The position numbers and the translations under genes are program-made. A stretch of 64,000 nucleotides of DNA from contig NC_060246.1 of assembly GCF_921293095.1 (NCBI RefSeq), positions 16,324,001-16,388,000 of the forward strand. The letters run 5' to 3'. Numbering within the stretch: position 1 is the first letter of the stretch; every line of letters begins with the position of its first letter. The DNA comes from Ischnura elegans. Its lineage: Eukaryota; Arthropoda; Insecta; Odonata; Coenagrionidae. This document shows positions 1 through 12,000 of the stretch, piece by piece. The notes under the pieces were generated by a model, which saw only the letters and a program-made list of their open reading frames with translations, was not told where the DNA came from and did no database searches.

Positions 1-597
1 CTTCCTTGCAAACGTCACTACTACTTACCGCTATAAAATTTTCTTTCATGAGAACGAAATATCTTCAATGCTAAATGATGTGATGAGCAGCCACAGTAAT
101 ATAATTCATCTGCAGAGAAAAATCTTTGAGAATGAAGACAAAATACTGAAAGCATTCAATTCATGTATTTTTTCGAGAGATGCTGTTTATGAAATGACTG
201 GCCGAGTTCCCTTCTTGGACAATCAACTGTATGCACTGCAGCTGAGAACATGGGCCGGCATGAACCATTTGCTGGCGAAACTGAATCAAGTGTATATGGA
301 TCGTATTGACAATCTGAGTGGGAATGATGACATAGTGAACTATCAAAGTGAGATTCTTGCAAATCAGAAAAATATCTTGGCAAACTTAAGTAGGTTTCCT
401 GGTACTCTGAGTGCCCTACAAGGAAATCAGAGGTTGATTCTTGATGTTCAGAATGAAATTCTGAGTCATTATATCCCTGCTATCAACGACAATCAACCCC
501 TTGGAGAAGACAACATTGGTTTCCAGCTGCTGAAATCCCAGGGCTGGACGGGAGGTGGCCTGGGATCAAATCAACAAGGCATTGCAGAACCTGTGAG
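1..597 (+). CDS. G-patch domain protein, internal exon (partial, enters from left)
   Basis: The frame is open from base 2 with no stop, so the exon probably begins left of the window and the ATG at 68 is likely internal. The readable part is a mostly helical, Asn/Leu-rich region (about 150 residues), then a G-patch near the end: IGFQLLKSQGWTGGGLG followed by QGIAEPV. G-patch domains bind and stimulate DEAH-box RNA helicases in RNA processing and ribosome biogenesis. The GWTGGGLG...QGI.EPV form resembles NF-kappa-B-repressing factor (NKRF), but no R3H domain is seen, so that name is tentative. The frame meets TAG at 599-601, which overlaps a donor-like site (GAG|GTAGGA, GT at 598), so I read this as an exon ending at 597 in phase 2 rather than a C-terminus. 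Being G-patch is likely; the gene's identity is unsure. Confidence 0.7.
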
Positions 598-601
598 GTA
601 G

Positions 602-3600
602 GAAATTCATTCTCTGCTTATCCTTTTCACTCTCAATTTAAAATGGGTTGAATTTGCACCTTCAATCGAAAAGGACTAGCCAAGTTGTGCTGCAGATCCA
701 AAGTCATCTGTTTATTTTTCCAACCCAACCCTTTTGGTCTGTTTGTAATAATTAAGTGAAAATGTTGTAATTTTTATTGCATTCTAGTTCAACGGAATAA
801 TATTATTACGAATCAATTTTTTTATTATATGCTGTATATTTTAGCATTTTCAGTTGATGTCAATCCCAAACTTTGACTTTGAAACTATGAAATTTTGAAG
901 TGAGATTGTTTTGCAGTTCACTGTTTCTATGTTTCTGTCATAGAAATACTCTCCAGAGTTTCAAATGAGAGTTGATTAATTGAGTGGTATGGGATGTAAT
1001 TTCATGTTTCAACTACATAGTATGAGGCTGAAAATTCCATGATTACTCTATGATTATGCTAATAGATTTACTATTAGAAATAGTGATACTGGGAGTTGTT
1101 GATATTTATTTACAGGAGATCAATTTATCAGCGCACCACATAAGAGAAACGTAAAAAATGCAAGGTTGTATACAATATTCTTGCCCTGAAGTGTCTAGTA
1201 ACTCTCTCACTAGCATGGGACACCGTGAAAAGTTGCTACCATGAGGTTTAGAAAACTCAATGAAAACACAAAACACCACAAATGGTAAAGCCGAATTAAA
1301 AACACCAATGATTATAACATTACTGGGACCTAGTTACTGGTACAAAATCAGTTTACTATGTTGGTATGCGAGAATGGAATAGTTTGCAACAGGGTCTAAC
1401 CCAAGCTCTCAACCATAGAACCTTCACAAGCATGCATTCAATCCGGAAGGAAACCTTGCAATTGATTGGGCACCTCCAAGTTGTCACTTAACACACACCC
1501 ACATACACACTCTGTGGGCTCAACTGTGGGAGAAAGTGCTCAGACTCAAGCGATTGTGTGATAGTTCTCAAGGTTAGTTAAAGGTTATGTGAACAAGGTT
1601 TGTAATAAAAGATTTCCTAATCTACTAAAGGATTAGGTCGTTGAGTTTGGATATCATATGGGATGGAGGGATCCAGGATTTTTTCATACACAGATGTGGA
1701 TCTTATCCTTGATTTCAGTTTTCGGATCTTTGGTTATTATTTTGGATCCAAATCCATTTTTAAGTGCCTGCTGTAAAACCTTTTAGCACTTTCTCGTAAA
1801 TATCAGGAATTACTTGATTTCAAAAATACTTAACGTCCAGGTACTGTGTAACGTGGCTTCAGAGCCCCAATTGCATGTAACTCGATAATAACAATAAAAT
1901 GTTGGGATGTGCGAGTACTCGAAAATTCTAATCGAGTCGAGTAGTTGGTACTCGACTCGAGCGTTTCCAGTAGCATTAAGAATGTCGAGTCGAGTAGTTA
2001 AGGTTACAGAGCTTTCGAGGCTAGTAGGTCCAGCAATCTGCCAACAAGAAGCGCTATCGTGAAACTCATGTAATGATACAGTTTTTAAAGCCGATAAGTC
2101 ATTCTAATGCCTTGGCTTGGTAGTTTCAGCTTGCTGTATACACTATAGTTGCTGATGTGGGCACCGAATACCTTTACGTCAGCCGCGGCGGCCGATCGTC
2201 TTTCGACCTGGCGCACACTGGTCCAAAATCGGAAAAAGCTGGAATTAAGTCCAAAATGACCTTTTTAGAGATAGAGACTTGAAACTTAGCATAAACACTC
2301 ATAAATTATTGCCCGATATAGATTTGTATGCCATTTTACGTAAATACGACCCTTTAGTGATGATACAGTGGGCCAAACATGAGCAATTTTTCAAAACCAC
2401 GCACGATCTCGTTTTTCTTAAAAAATATTTGAATTTATCCAGGTGGTTTTGCATTGGTATGATTTTTATGGCATAAAAAATGCAATGTTCAGATGAGTAT
2501 CTTGGGTTTTCCACTGGTTGATGTTTTCCATGCCTCCTGGGAGTGCGGTTGATGTTTTCCATGTCTCCTAGGAGACATGCAAAACATCAACCAGTGGAAA
2601 ACCCAAGAAACTTTACTGCACCTGATACGCCGGGAAAACCTAACATCATTCAACACAATATTCCTTTGACCTGGTGCTTTGCCTATACTTTCAATGACTT
2701 TTGAAGATTTTGGCTCTCATCTGCCTGGTTTTACAATGCAAAATGGCTGACCCATTTTTCACGTGAAATTTGATATAAATTATACATCTTTCGTTTACGA
2801 AAAATATAACTTGGAAAATTTGAACGACAATATAAAGTAGAGATTTCTAAAGGATTCTAAGTATAAATCTTGGAAAAAAATGTTTGCGACGAAGGAAATG
2901 AGTGATTTTTCAATCGTGCATCAAGGCTGAGCTACACACCGCAGGACCCTTAAGCTCGGTAACTGAGGCCGAATTTCAAGTTTTTAAAAACTTTATTCTT
3001 GAAAATCGTCATTTAAAGCATGGAATATGGTCTTCATTGACCTGAAATGCTAAACTGAGGTTGTTAAAAAGGATTATGTATAGATCGACTTGACCATTTA
3101 ACATGTTACTTGAGTGAAAATACTAAGGATTGGATGTTTTTTGGAACCATTCCACGCATAAGAAATATAGTTCGGGTATTGGAGTAGAGTGAAGAGATTA
3201 AGTCGGCATGCTTAAGAGAGAGAAAAATGAACTGTTTCTGCAAAAGGCAACAACCGATACCCTTTTTTCCTTTCCACCTTCGCCGAAGTGAATCGCGGGG
3301 AAAGGGGAGTTTTCACATCACAAGGCATCTTTTAGCCTTTTTTATTACTGCATCCGTCTGATGTGATTTCATTTATTGCGTTTAGTTTCTTTCTTGAACT
3401 TAAAAAAACAAGTTTTTAAGGTTGATTAAACGACGTGAGAAGTATAGAAATTTTTGGCTCCATAAAACTAAAGCTTAGTTCTATGGTTCGTTCGCTTCTT
3501 CCGCTTGAATTCCATGAAGATTCCAGATCCATTAAAGTCGTTGATATAATTTTTAATAAAAATTCCAAAGGTACCGAAATCTTGCAATTTTGGTAGGAAA

Positions 3601-4042
3601 GTACTCGCCTAGACACACAAGTGTGTAGCAAAAGGCAATTTTCTGCAGGCAGTAATACTGTAACATGGAGACATCAAAACCTGGTGGACAAGCATTTAGA
3701 ATAATTGGTTTTTCTGCTTGAGAATTTGAAAGGGCCAAATATTACATGATTCGTATACATAGTATGTAATCTTAATTATAGCTGTGAAAATGACTATACT
3801 CAGGGCTCTCCCTTGTAGTTTGGATTCAGCTATACATTCATCATAGAAATTTGGAGTAGATAGAAGGTAAAGAAACAAGATAGTTGCTTAAGTCTTTTCA
3901 AAGAATTACAAATAATGCCCCTATCTTGTGAGTACATATACTCTGCAATTGTGCCCATAAAAAATTCTGAAAGCAAATTAAACCATAGGACAAATCAAGA
4001 TACATATATATAATTATTGTACACAAAATAAATTTCACTGTA
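602..4042. other. Non-coding stretch, intron or intergenic, with decayed repeats
   Basis: No ORF here looks like a conserved exon. A 3' splice-like site at about 1115 (tttacag) would continue the G-patch frame for only nine codons to a stop. Near 1900-2000 there are several TCGAGTCGAGTA-type motifs, as in decayed hAT-like repeats. A strong inverted repeat at 2501-2607 is listed separately. The rest is AT-rich sequence with no feature I can name. Confidence 0.5.
2501..2607. repeat. Perfect 27-bp inverted repeat enclosing a perfect 20-bp palindrome
   Basis: The arm at 2501-2527 (starting CTTGGGTTTTCCACTGG) is exactly complementary to 2581-2607. Between them, 2560-2579 is a perfect palindrome (CATGTCTCCT and its reverse complement). 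A 28-nt segment (GGTTGATGTTTTCCATG...) also occurs twice in direct orientation, at 2517-2544 and 2548-2575. The transcript of either strand would form a long hairpin. There is no ORF. Confidence 0.9.
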
Positions 4043-4547
4043 CACCCATGCCTCGTATAGCGCAATTTCGATATAGCACAAATTCGTTCCTTGGAGAGGC
4101 TTCGCAACGCAGTGTAGCCTAATCAAAAAACTTATGCTCTCATGACAAAACGTGAACTTGCGCTAAGTACACACGAAATTGCTATCATTTTACGCCTATT
4201 ATTAGTATTACTTGCCTCAAATCTTCTTTTTTGTTTATGTATTATGTAATTGAAATCCATTGCTGTGCAATGGCCGAAAAGTATTACCCGTCATTGAGTC
4301 CAGATAGCCGGCCTACGGAAGTAATTTATCTCGTCTCCTTAACAGAATGACAATAGTTAATTTAGATCATTAATTAAGCGTGGAAATTTTTGCCGTCATT
4401 GGTTATCGGGCGATTGACTTCCAGGTAGAGGTCTACGCTAAAGCCTTCAAGGTCATAGATATTCACGGGGGAGAAATGGAGCGGTGGCCGAGTTGCGTAT
4501 GAATAGCATCAACACGTAAAAGGGTCCGCTGTAGAGTCTCAAACACA

Positions 4548-5640
4548 ATGGCTTCATTCCCTCCCAGCAGTCGTAGGCCCTCTGTATCTCAGGAATACAG
4601 TTCAGCAGTAGAAGGTGATTCCGATAGAGCCATACAGAGTGAAACCAAGAGAAAAATGGCAAAAAATAGGAATGCGGGTAGAAAAATCAAGAAGTTGTCA
4701 AGAAAAACCTTAAACCTAGAAGAGAAATTGAAAGAGGTCAATTGCTTTGAAAATGGAGAGCGTCAAAGCGATATTGCGTGGAAGTTTAAACTCACAATGC
4801 CTTGTTGCTAACGGCCTCTGGGTGCAGCTGCGTGTTGCGCTTTGTCATGAAGGCATTCATCGCCTGATGATGCGTCCTGGAACAGTCGCGAAAGCTTGCA
4901 CGACAAAGCGCAACACGCAGCTGCACCCGGAAGCCGTTAGCAAAGATGCCGCTCGCTGCGGAAACCTACGTTCAAAGCTTACAATGCCTTATTCCGAATA
5001 AAGACGAAGTTAAAACATCAGTGACCTCAGCCGCACCAACTTCAACCAAGCGGTAAACGCATGTAGAAAGTTCATTGTGAATCTGTACAAAAAGACGAGG
5101 GTGGTAATCGCTCTGAGACATTTAGTGAAAGCTCCGGTTGGTTCCATAATTTTAAACGGCAAGCAGGTATTTTCAGTGCGGTGATATCAGGTGAATGTGC
5201 AAGTGTTGATAGCGCAGTCACCACAACATTTTCTGATGAACTCCAAGCTATGATTGAAAACGGCTCCTTTCCCCCTCAACTAGTTTTTAGTGTTGATGAG
5301 ATGATATTTTTTTGGAAAAGAATGCATTCTTGTTCATTCATTTTCAAGGAAGGAAAACCTGCATCAGGTATCAAGGAATTTAAAGACTGTTTCATGTAGC
5401 TGCTAGTGCCTCGGAGGACTTCAAATTAAAATGATTTATCATTCATGAACTCCACTGGCTATGAAATGGCATTCAAATCAGCATATGCCTGTCATTTCGA
5501 TGAGCGACAAAAGGGCCTGGGTGACACAATAGTTTTTTTTAGACTGGTTTGAAAAATCGTCAACTGCCGGCAATGCATTACGAACCCCTGAGATAGTAGA
5601 TGTTAGCCCACCCGCACGACAGGAGGGAATTTCAAAAGCC
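4548..5640 (+). pseudogene. Tigger-type transposase remnant (CENP-B-like)
   Basis: The N-terminal part (ATG 4548) has a Lys/Arg-rich start and a psq/CENP-B helix-turn-helix stretch, LEEKLKEVNCFENGERQSDI, then AWKFKLTM, where a hairpin insertion breaks it. After the insertion a frame around 5100-5400 reads SSGWFHNFKRQAGI (second HTH), then LVFSVDEMIFFWKRM, the catalytic-core motif that in Tigger proteins normally reads F(N)xDETGLFWKKM; the Asp is kept but Thr-Gly are lost. Further fragments continue to about 5640 through several stops. Tigger transposases use a DDE/D-type catalytic core to cut and paste at TA. This copy cannot make a working enzyme. Confidence 0.8.
4804..4990. mobile_element. 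187-bp hairpin insertion inside the Tigger transposase
   Basis: Arms at 4805-4846 and 4902-4943 are inverted repeats (about 40 of 42 positions pair). The insertion lies between two identical 10-bp direct repeats, ACAATGCCTT at 4794-4803 and 4981-4990, which I read as a target-site duplication. The insertion splits the transposase reading frame. A 10-bp duplication with hairpin arms would fit a MULE-like MITE, but that assignment is only inference. Confidence 0.6.
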
Positions 5641-5905
5641 TGTACGAATTTCTTTTAACGTGAATAAAAGTCTTTGAATGCGTGCCTACTATCTTTAAAG
5701 ATTTTTAAACTATAAAATTGATATAAATAAGGTATTCTAATACTACTTATGGGAATATATATGGTTTAGAGGAAATTGCAACACGTATGCTACCAGGAAC
5801 ACATCCCAATCTTCCCAATGTTAAAACGCTCTTGTATGATGCAAATTCATATAGCGAAAAGACCCCAAGGAACGCATCCCTTGCGCTATACGAGGCATGG
5901 GTGTA

Positions 5906-7238
5906 CAACCAATCCACATCATCTTGCTTTGTATAGCAAGGGGCCAATCTGTACAGGTTGTAAATTGTTTTAGAAGTTGCCGGTAGGAATGAGAAGTGAA
6001 CGAAGGCCAGTTTGTTTTAAATTGAAAAAAATATTTTCTAGATAATTGTTTCTATGCTTGAGATAAATTGTTGTCAAAGGGCAAGTGGTACATTTTGTAT
6101 CAAATTATTTTATTCTACACTTAAGTGTATGGATATTGTATTGCATATACTTTGTGATGGGTCTTAAGATTGCTATAGGCGGTGACTGATCATTGGAATG
6201 ATCAAGCGAATTAAATCATTTGCTGTGTATAATGGAAAAATTCGTGAATGTACCGTAATGTGCATGATCATTTAATTAGAAAATTAGAACATGTTCTATT
6301 TTTGCTTGCATGATCCCGTGAATGATGGCATTATCATTCACCATGCATAGCGGCCATTATATATGTACAAAGATATCTTCATGGACCGATAAAACTGTTT
6401 TATATTATTTTAACTTATTTCTCTGGGTTAACCGATTTTTCTGTGGAACTTTCTAGGGCTGAAGGTTCTGTTGGGAGAACGGGCCTTGGCTATAAAAATC
6501 CTCGTAAAAGACCTGCATCGGTGATGGGCACAAAGCTTCATTTGGAAAATTTGAGGAGTAAGTTGATGAAGTCTAAGGAATGCTCTTACATACCATTGGT
6601 TGGAACTCTCCCTGCCTTGATCGCTTTTAATCCATCTTCGGAAACAGAGGAGAGGAGGGTGAGTGTGAACAACACGAGTGGAAAGTAAAAAAATTCCACA
6701 AAGGAAAAATCTTTTGATGTGACGCAGATTTGAACTGGAATCCTGCAAAGTCACGCCAGTTGCTCTACTACCTCGGCTATCATGGCATCTTTCACCTCTG
6801 TGAATTTTCATTGGCTTGAGAAGCCGAAGAAGATGCTCACGTTAGTGGTAGAGCACCTGATGTGAATCCAGGAAGCCAATTGTGAGTCCTGGCAAAGGCA
6901 AACAATTTTTCTGCATATATGCAGGTGACTCCTTAAATGTACACTGCTTGCGTGACTGATTATATTTCTTTGAATAATTAGGGGTAAGGCTTCTCACTAT
7001 TATCTCAGAATGATTTTTAACACCTGGTATAAGTTACCTACCTATATGATGTCATAAAATCAAATTTTATGTCCATATTGGTGGAAATTTTAGGAAAAAA
7101 TAACAAATTCATAATACTATTTTTAAGGGGAATGGCTATAATTTTCATCCGAGAGACATGTATCAGGATAACTATTATAATTAAAGCTTCATCATGGTAG
7201 TTTATGCAGACTTTTCATGGAATGAATAGGCTTATAAC
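5906..7238. other. Non-coding stretch with tRNA-like SINE remnants
   Basis: AT-rich sequence with no recognisable exon. Two tRNA-like fragments in opposite orientation lie around 6715-6900 (see the next entry). ORFs of 80-127 codons at 6428-6811 overlap on both strands and have no recognisable motif. Confidence 0.5.
6715..6800 (-). repeat. tRNA-derived SINE-like fragment
   Basis: On the minus strand an A-box-like block (TAGCCGAGGTAGTAGAGC) and a B-box-like block (AGTTCAAATCT) are spaced as in a tRNA. The acceptor stem does not pair, so it is not a tRNA gene. A weaker plus-strand tRNA-like block (TTAGTGGTAGAGC) follows at about 6840, suggesting an inverted pair. Confidence 0.45.
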
Positions 7239-7240
7239 TA

Positions 7241-8334
7241 CAGCACAATCATGATTATCCGGACTAATGATTGGGAGAGATGGCAGGAATAATTGGAAAA
7301 CACAAACTATTCTAACACTCACATTAATTTCTTGTCATGTTCATAATTTACATAAATCAAAGAAACTTATTCTGATCTTAGAGTGCCTGGATTCATTGAG
7401 AACTTTCTTTGCCTTATCTTTTTAGCTGCGATATCGTGATGGTGCATGTATTCCTTCCGCTCCATATGAGACCTGGTTTTGAAAACCATGCATTCTTGGC
7501 TGTTTGATCACAGATACAGAAAAGTGGTTTGCAGGAATGCCTCAGAACCACTGCGCGACGTCAGAAACTAAACTGTCAGTCGTGCCTCACACAAGTGCCC
7601 CCGGTGGCAACAGCGGGATGCGGATCCATGATCACAGAGCGTGGTAGCATACTGGCAGGCTTGGGAAATAGGAGCATGGAGCTCCCGTATATGCAGCTAG
7701 CACGCGATCGTGCCATTGTGCAGCAGCGGTTTTAGAGCATCCACGTTGGTGATTACCTGGTTATGACTCATGCAATCTTTACTTCTTTTATCTCTGCTTA
7801 CACTTCCCCTGCTGCGTTCACTTCTATAAATCCCTTTCTCTCCAGTTTGACCTTGATTAGTAACGGCTGAACATGCCTGAGTGCGATGAAATTTCAGGTT
7901 CTCTTGGGCTGTATTCAACAGCATGCAAGACCACGGCAATAATTGTGCATTTGCAATTGAAGCATACATTTAAAGATCTTGGATAACATTTTGATTGACT
8001 TACGATCATTTAACTGTTGGAAAATCGTTTAAATTAATCATGAGTTTTTTCCTGGCAGCTTATCGTCATTTTCAATACTTGAGCAGACGTCCAAGTGAAC
8101 TTGAAACATTCCTCGTCTGCTAGTAAATGAAATAATTCAGTTTCACAAAGGGAACAATTCTAATGGAAATAATAAGCCTGGTGTAGCCTATCATTAAAAT
8201 GCAGTAATTCCAGTGATTTTGCATCTGATTTTATTTTTTGTAAAGATCGCGGAAAACATTGAAAGAGATTGAAAATTGTGCACGGACAATCTGCAACACA
8301 GATAAGCTGCACCTGGGTAATCAGCAGTCTGCTG
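7241..8334. mobile_element. Tigger-like non-autonomous element, family with CAGCAGACT ends
   Basis: The left end reads CAGCACAATCATGATTATCC after TA; the right end is the complement of CAGCAGACTGCTGATTACC, followed by TA. The interior aligns by eye with 8665-9066 and 61,971-62,890 (shared blocks such as TAATTGGAAAACAC and CACGACGTCGGAAACT-type text). Small ORFs inside have no transposase motif, so I treat it as non-autonomous. Confidence 0.65.
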
Positions 8335-8664
8335 TATGTTGTTTAATATAACTGTTAAAGCGTCTGACACCTTTATTAGCCCATTATTTATTGTCATACA
8401 AGTTGGAAGAAATACTTATATTAGGCTATGAAGCATATGTCATTTCAATAGTTTCGATTGATGTGGCAATTTAAGTTAATAACATCAATTAAAGCCACTA
8501 GACCATGTAAATGTTGTAAAGGAAAAGAAATAATGAGTATAAATAACAACATTAAACCCATGCTATGAAATTGGTATGCTTATGCCCGAGAATAAATTTC
8601 TGCTATGCACGATCCATTTAGGCCGTACGTTCATTCTAAATATTTGACTCAAAAAATTTAGATA

Positions 8665-9066
8665 TACTGCAAACTCTTGTTTATTCGGGGTAACGATGGG
8701 GTGAGGTAGCGCAAATAATTGGAAAACTCGAATAATCCAAGCTTTCACTTTAGCTTCGTGTAATTTTCATAATTTAGGTAAATCAAATAATCTATTATTA
8801 TTCAAGCACATTGTCTGTTATCTAAGATAAATTTCTGGAATCATGAAGAGCTTCTTTTTCCTGACCATGATCTTTTCAGCAGCGATAACGTGTTTGTACT
8901 CATATTCCTACTGCTCCATCTAATACCTGGTTTCCAAAAACAACATAACCGTGGCTGCAAGGTCACGGTTTCAAAAAAAGCATATTGCATAAATGCTTCA
9001 GAACCACTGCACGACGTCGGAAACTGCACTATCAGGCACCACGCCATGTAGTTTGTTTTACACAAT
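8665..9066. mobile_element. 3'-truncated second copy of the CAGCAGACT family
   Basis: Starts with a diverged terminal sequence (CTGCAAACTCTTGTTTATTC) and follows the same interior as 7241-8334 until about 9066, just before another MITE at 9091. The right end is missing. Confidence 0.55.
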
Positions 9067-9090
9067 GATGACTAGCAAAATAATTGGAAG

Positions 9091-9759
9091 AATAGGGTGG
9101 TTTCCTATTATTTTTTTATTGCTTAAATCGAAAGATTATTACTCCTGGAGTACGTATTTCACGCATTTAGATTTTTAAATGACGATATCTATTTTTCGCG
9201 ATTAAATGAAAAGTGAAAATTTTCAAGCGCACGAAAACTCGACGGCTAAGTATGAATGCCAGGAAATCTGTCCGAGTGACTTATTTCTCGCTCCCGCTGC
9301 CGCCTTGTGAGGTGACCTTGAGGGAGGCTTGAGCGCTGATACAACGCAGGCTGCTAGCGGGTAGCTGAGTACCCTGCTAGCTGGTAGCGCTTGGCTTAAA
9401 TAAGGATTATTAATACCTTATCAAGCGAAGAAAACTTTCCGACATTAGCCAGTTTTAATAAGTGATTATTAAGACATGTTTCCCTGAGCTCTGCGCCTCA
9501 TGCATGCATTGGTAATCTCAGACGATGTATAACTCCTATCTACTCGTATAGAAACTAGGTCCCTGTGACGTCACGTGGAGCCGCATCGCGTGGGCGCCAA
9601 TCTGGCCGTTTTCAAATGAGGATAAAAGTGGGCCATTGCCATTCGTCTAAACCGGCATTTCTTAAACGAAATAATTTGTATATTATGAATACACTAATGG
9701 TGGGTAACGAATCGCAATCAATGCCTTTCGTTTTCTTTGATGAAGGAAACTACCCTATT
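9091..9759. mobile_element. 670-bp MITE, AATAGGGT family, copy 1 (complete)
   Basis: Inverted termini AATAGGGTGGTTTCCT on the left and the complement of AATAGGGTAGTTTCCT on the right. Two other copies are in the window: 29,740-36,422 (interrupted by nested insertions) and 49,650-50,171 (left-truncated). The three align over most of their length. The 85-codon ORF at 9565-9822 runs through its right end and has no support as a gene. Confidence 0.8.
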
Positions 9760-10199
9760 AGGAACAAATTAACTATCAATAAGTTCAACATTGAACAAGT
9801 GGAAGTTGCATGCATTATTTAGCAATGAAAATGTTATTTAAGGCCCACATTACGTTTCACATGATATTGCAAAATCCCCTACAGCTATGCCATACCCGCA
9901 ATGCTTGAAGTAATTTTCAAATAGGTTAATAAACAAGAATTATTAGTCAATAGCCAAACTCACTAGTGCAAGGCCAATACATCAAAACTTGACCATCGTT
10001 ATGATGAACCAACCCATGTCAATACTCAAGGTGAAACACTTACTCCCATTATGAACTTCATATACTATTCTTGTTTTTTGTTGGTAAATACTATTATTTT
10101 AACTGCTTGAGTAACACAAAACCCCCTGAATCATTGATTTCCTTAGTGAACGTCTCACTCATTCAATGTTTTATTTTCAATCCTGAGATTGATCGATTG
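9760..10199. other. Gene-free spacer
   Basis: AT-rich sequence between the MITE and the LINE remnant, with no ORF of note and no recognised repeat. Confidence 0.5.
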
Positions 10200-12000
10200 C
10201 CTGACTCTAATACTGGTTAGGTTACCTCCTCATACACACATATCTTCCTTTATATTTTCTTCTTTATTTTTCCCATGTATTTGTGTCTGGGTCTTCCTCT
10301 TGGGGCTTTCCCCTCTAGTTTTCCTTCAATTATATTCCTCATGAATCCATCGTGCATCAGTGTGTGACCAATCCACTTGGATCTTCTGTTCTCAGTTGTA
10401 TTCCATAAGGTTCTTTCTTATTGTACTCTTCTTTGTTTCTTTGTTTGTTGTATACTTCTTTGTTTCTTATTTTATCCATCCATTTGGTCTTCAGCATCTT
10501 CCAATAGCCCCAGGTTTTGAAAGCTTCAAGCCTTTTTCGGTCTACTTTGTTGTTTAGGTTTTTTGGCAGTGGTAATGAGACTCACACAGAGTTAGTTCAA
10601 CAAATATATTCAGATAAACATGGATACATATCACCAACTGTACAGAAGGCACAAACACACAGAATCATAGCATGCACCGGAAGTTGCGTGCAACCATCGA
10701 CAAACAACACAATCGACACAATCGATTCTCAAACCTAGCAGACAGAAAAGACAGAGAAATAGAACTATACAGTGCACACTTTAGCATACTTTTCTGATGA
10801 TCCATGCTTGTGAATCAATGAGAGCCATGCCTGTAGTTATTTATTGTCTTGGCTCCTGTTTGGTCCTCTTTATTTTCTTGTAATGGAGGAGGCTGTCCAT
10901 GAGTACAAGGTTGTGATCAATCTTTATTTCTTCCCCAGGATAGCTCCTACTCTGCTTCACCTGGTTCTTGTATCTGCCTCCGACATTTATCTGAAATCTG
11001 GCCTGGCACCTTCCATGGCACCATTATCCCCTGGCACCTTCCATGTACATAGCATGCATATCTCCTCCATCGGTGTTATTTCAAGAGTGTGTTGTCTAAT
11101 ATCCTTCCCATTGCAGAAGTTTACTAGTGTTGAGGACCTTGGGTATTCTCTGGAATGAGACTCTCTCCTTCACTTCGATGTCACTTTATTTGTCACACAC
11201 TTGTGCAAATAAGACTTGAGCAGTCCTACTCAACTGCTCCAACACTCCCAGTGTTTCTCTCTAGACTCTCTCGACTCGACTCTTCCTCTGGCCCCTCGTC
11301 GTGACCCCTCCAGCCACTTCGATAGAGTTCACGCTTACTCCGGCAGGGGGCAGCATCTCCCCGGGGGGACACGCCGCCTGGTGGCGTGACACTAGTCTCT
11401 CTCCTTTGGCGTTCCGTTTTCCCAATCCAAAGTTTCCAATTCTGTTACCCTCTTTCCCTTCTTCAATCACTGTGTTCAAGTCTCCCAGTATAATCAGATT
11501 CTCCTTCCCCTTCATCTGTTGGGGTACGTCTTCCATTTGCTCATATACTTTTTCTATTTCTTCTTCTGTATGGCCCGCGATCGGTATGTAGACCTGCACT
11601 ATCACGATGCCCATAGGTTCATCTTCCAGCATCACCATCAGAATCCTTTCACTTTAAGGCCAGACTGACTTCATTTTCCTGTGCTATCCTTTCCTCAGAT
11701 TGATTTCTTCTTCAGTGATCCTTTGGTTCTCTTGGGAGTTTATCACTCTATATCTGTTTCTCTGGTAGTCATCCGTCCTCATCCACTTGATCTTGTTGAC
11801 AACAAGTATATCTATCCTCAGCCATTCCATCTCCATCTTCGCAAATTTTGCACTTCCTGGTCACCCCTACGAACCTTAAGTTACATGATCCTATCTTGAA
11901 TCTGTCTTTCCTGACCGATATTTCCTTCCCAGTAGTCCCCACCTGGAGATCCGATTGGGGTACCATTTACCCCTGGAATACTTTACTGGGAAGAATGCCA
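10200..12000 (-). pseudogene. Decayed LINE (non-LTR retrotransposon), minus strand, in fragments
   Basis: Read on the minus strand, 11,638-11,395 encodes an apurinic-type endonuclease segment: VYIPIAGHTEEEIEKVYEQ, then ENLIILGDLN with the GDxN motif, then GLGKRNAKGERLV. After an insertion the same domain resumes at about 11,158-10,844, with RYKNQVKQSRSYPGEEIK and DHNLV (the SDHNLV-type catalytic His motif). At about 10,440-10,260 comes a C-terminal segment, SKWIGHTLMHDGFMRNII then EGKAPRGRPRHK, typical of the end of RTE/Jockey-like ORF2 proteins. Most of the reverse transcriptase is missing. The segment 11,640-12,000 on the same strand keeps short Glu/Arg/Gln-rich frames that probably belong to the element's upstream part. 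The clade is not certain. Confidence 0.75.
11160..11391 (-). mobile_element. Probable solo LTR inserted in the LINE endonuclease
   Basis: On the minus strand the LINE frame stops at GERLV and is followed by TGTCACGCCACCAGGCGGCG, GC-rich text unlike its surroundings. After about 230 bp, with an AATAAA at about 11,185, LINE-like sequence resumes. A TG start, one internal poly(A) signal and this size fit a solo LTR. I could not define the CA end or a target duplication cleanly. Confidence 0.4.

Larger units (their letters stand above)
4043..5903 (+). mobile_element. Tigger/pogo-type DNA transposon, degenerate, TA-flanked
   Basis: The ends are 23-bp terminal inverted repeats (CACCCATGCCTCGTATAGCG...) flanked by TA on both sides (4041-4042 and 5904-5905), the target duplication of the Tc1/mariner-pogo superfamily. 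Between them lies a decayed plus-strand Tigger transposase, listed separately. A second fragment of the same family is at 41,006-41,370. The element is inactive because of stops, frameshifts and a hairpin insertion at 4804-4990. Confidence 0.85.

Noticed and set aside
1115..1160. Acceptor-like site that would extend the G-patch exon
   Set aside because: The extension is nine codons to a stop and does not resemble the family; too weak to call.
11301..11591. 96-codon plus-strand ORF opposite the LINE endonuclease
   Set aside because: It is the antisense shadow of the minus-strand endonuclease and the LTR; no own motif.
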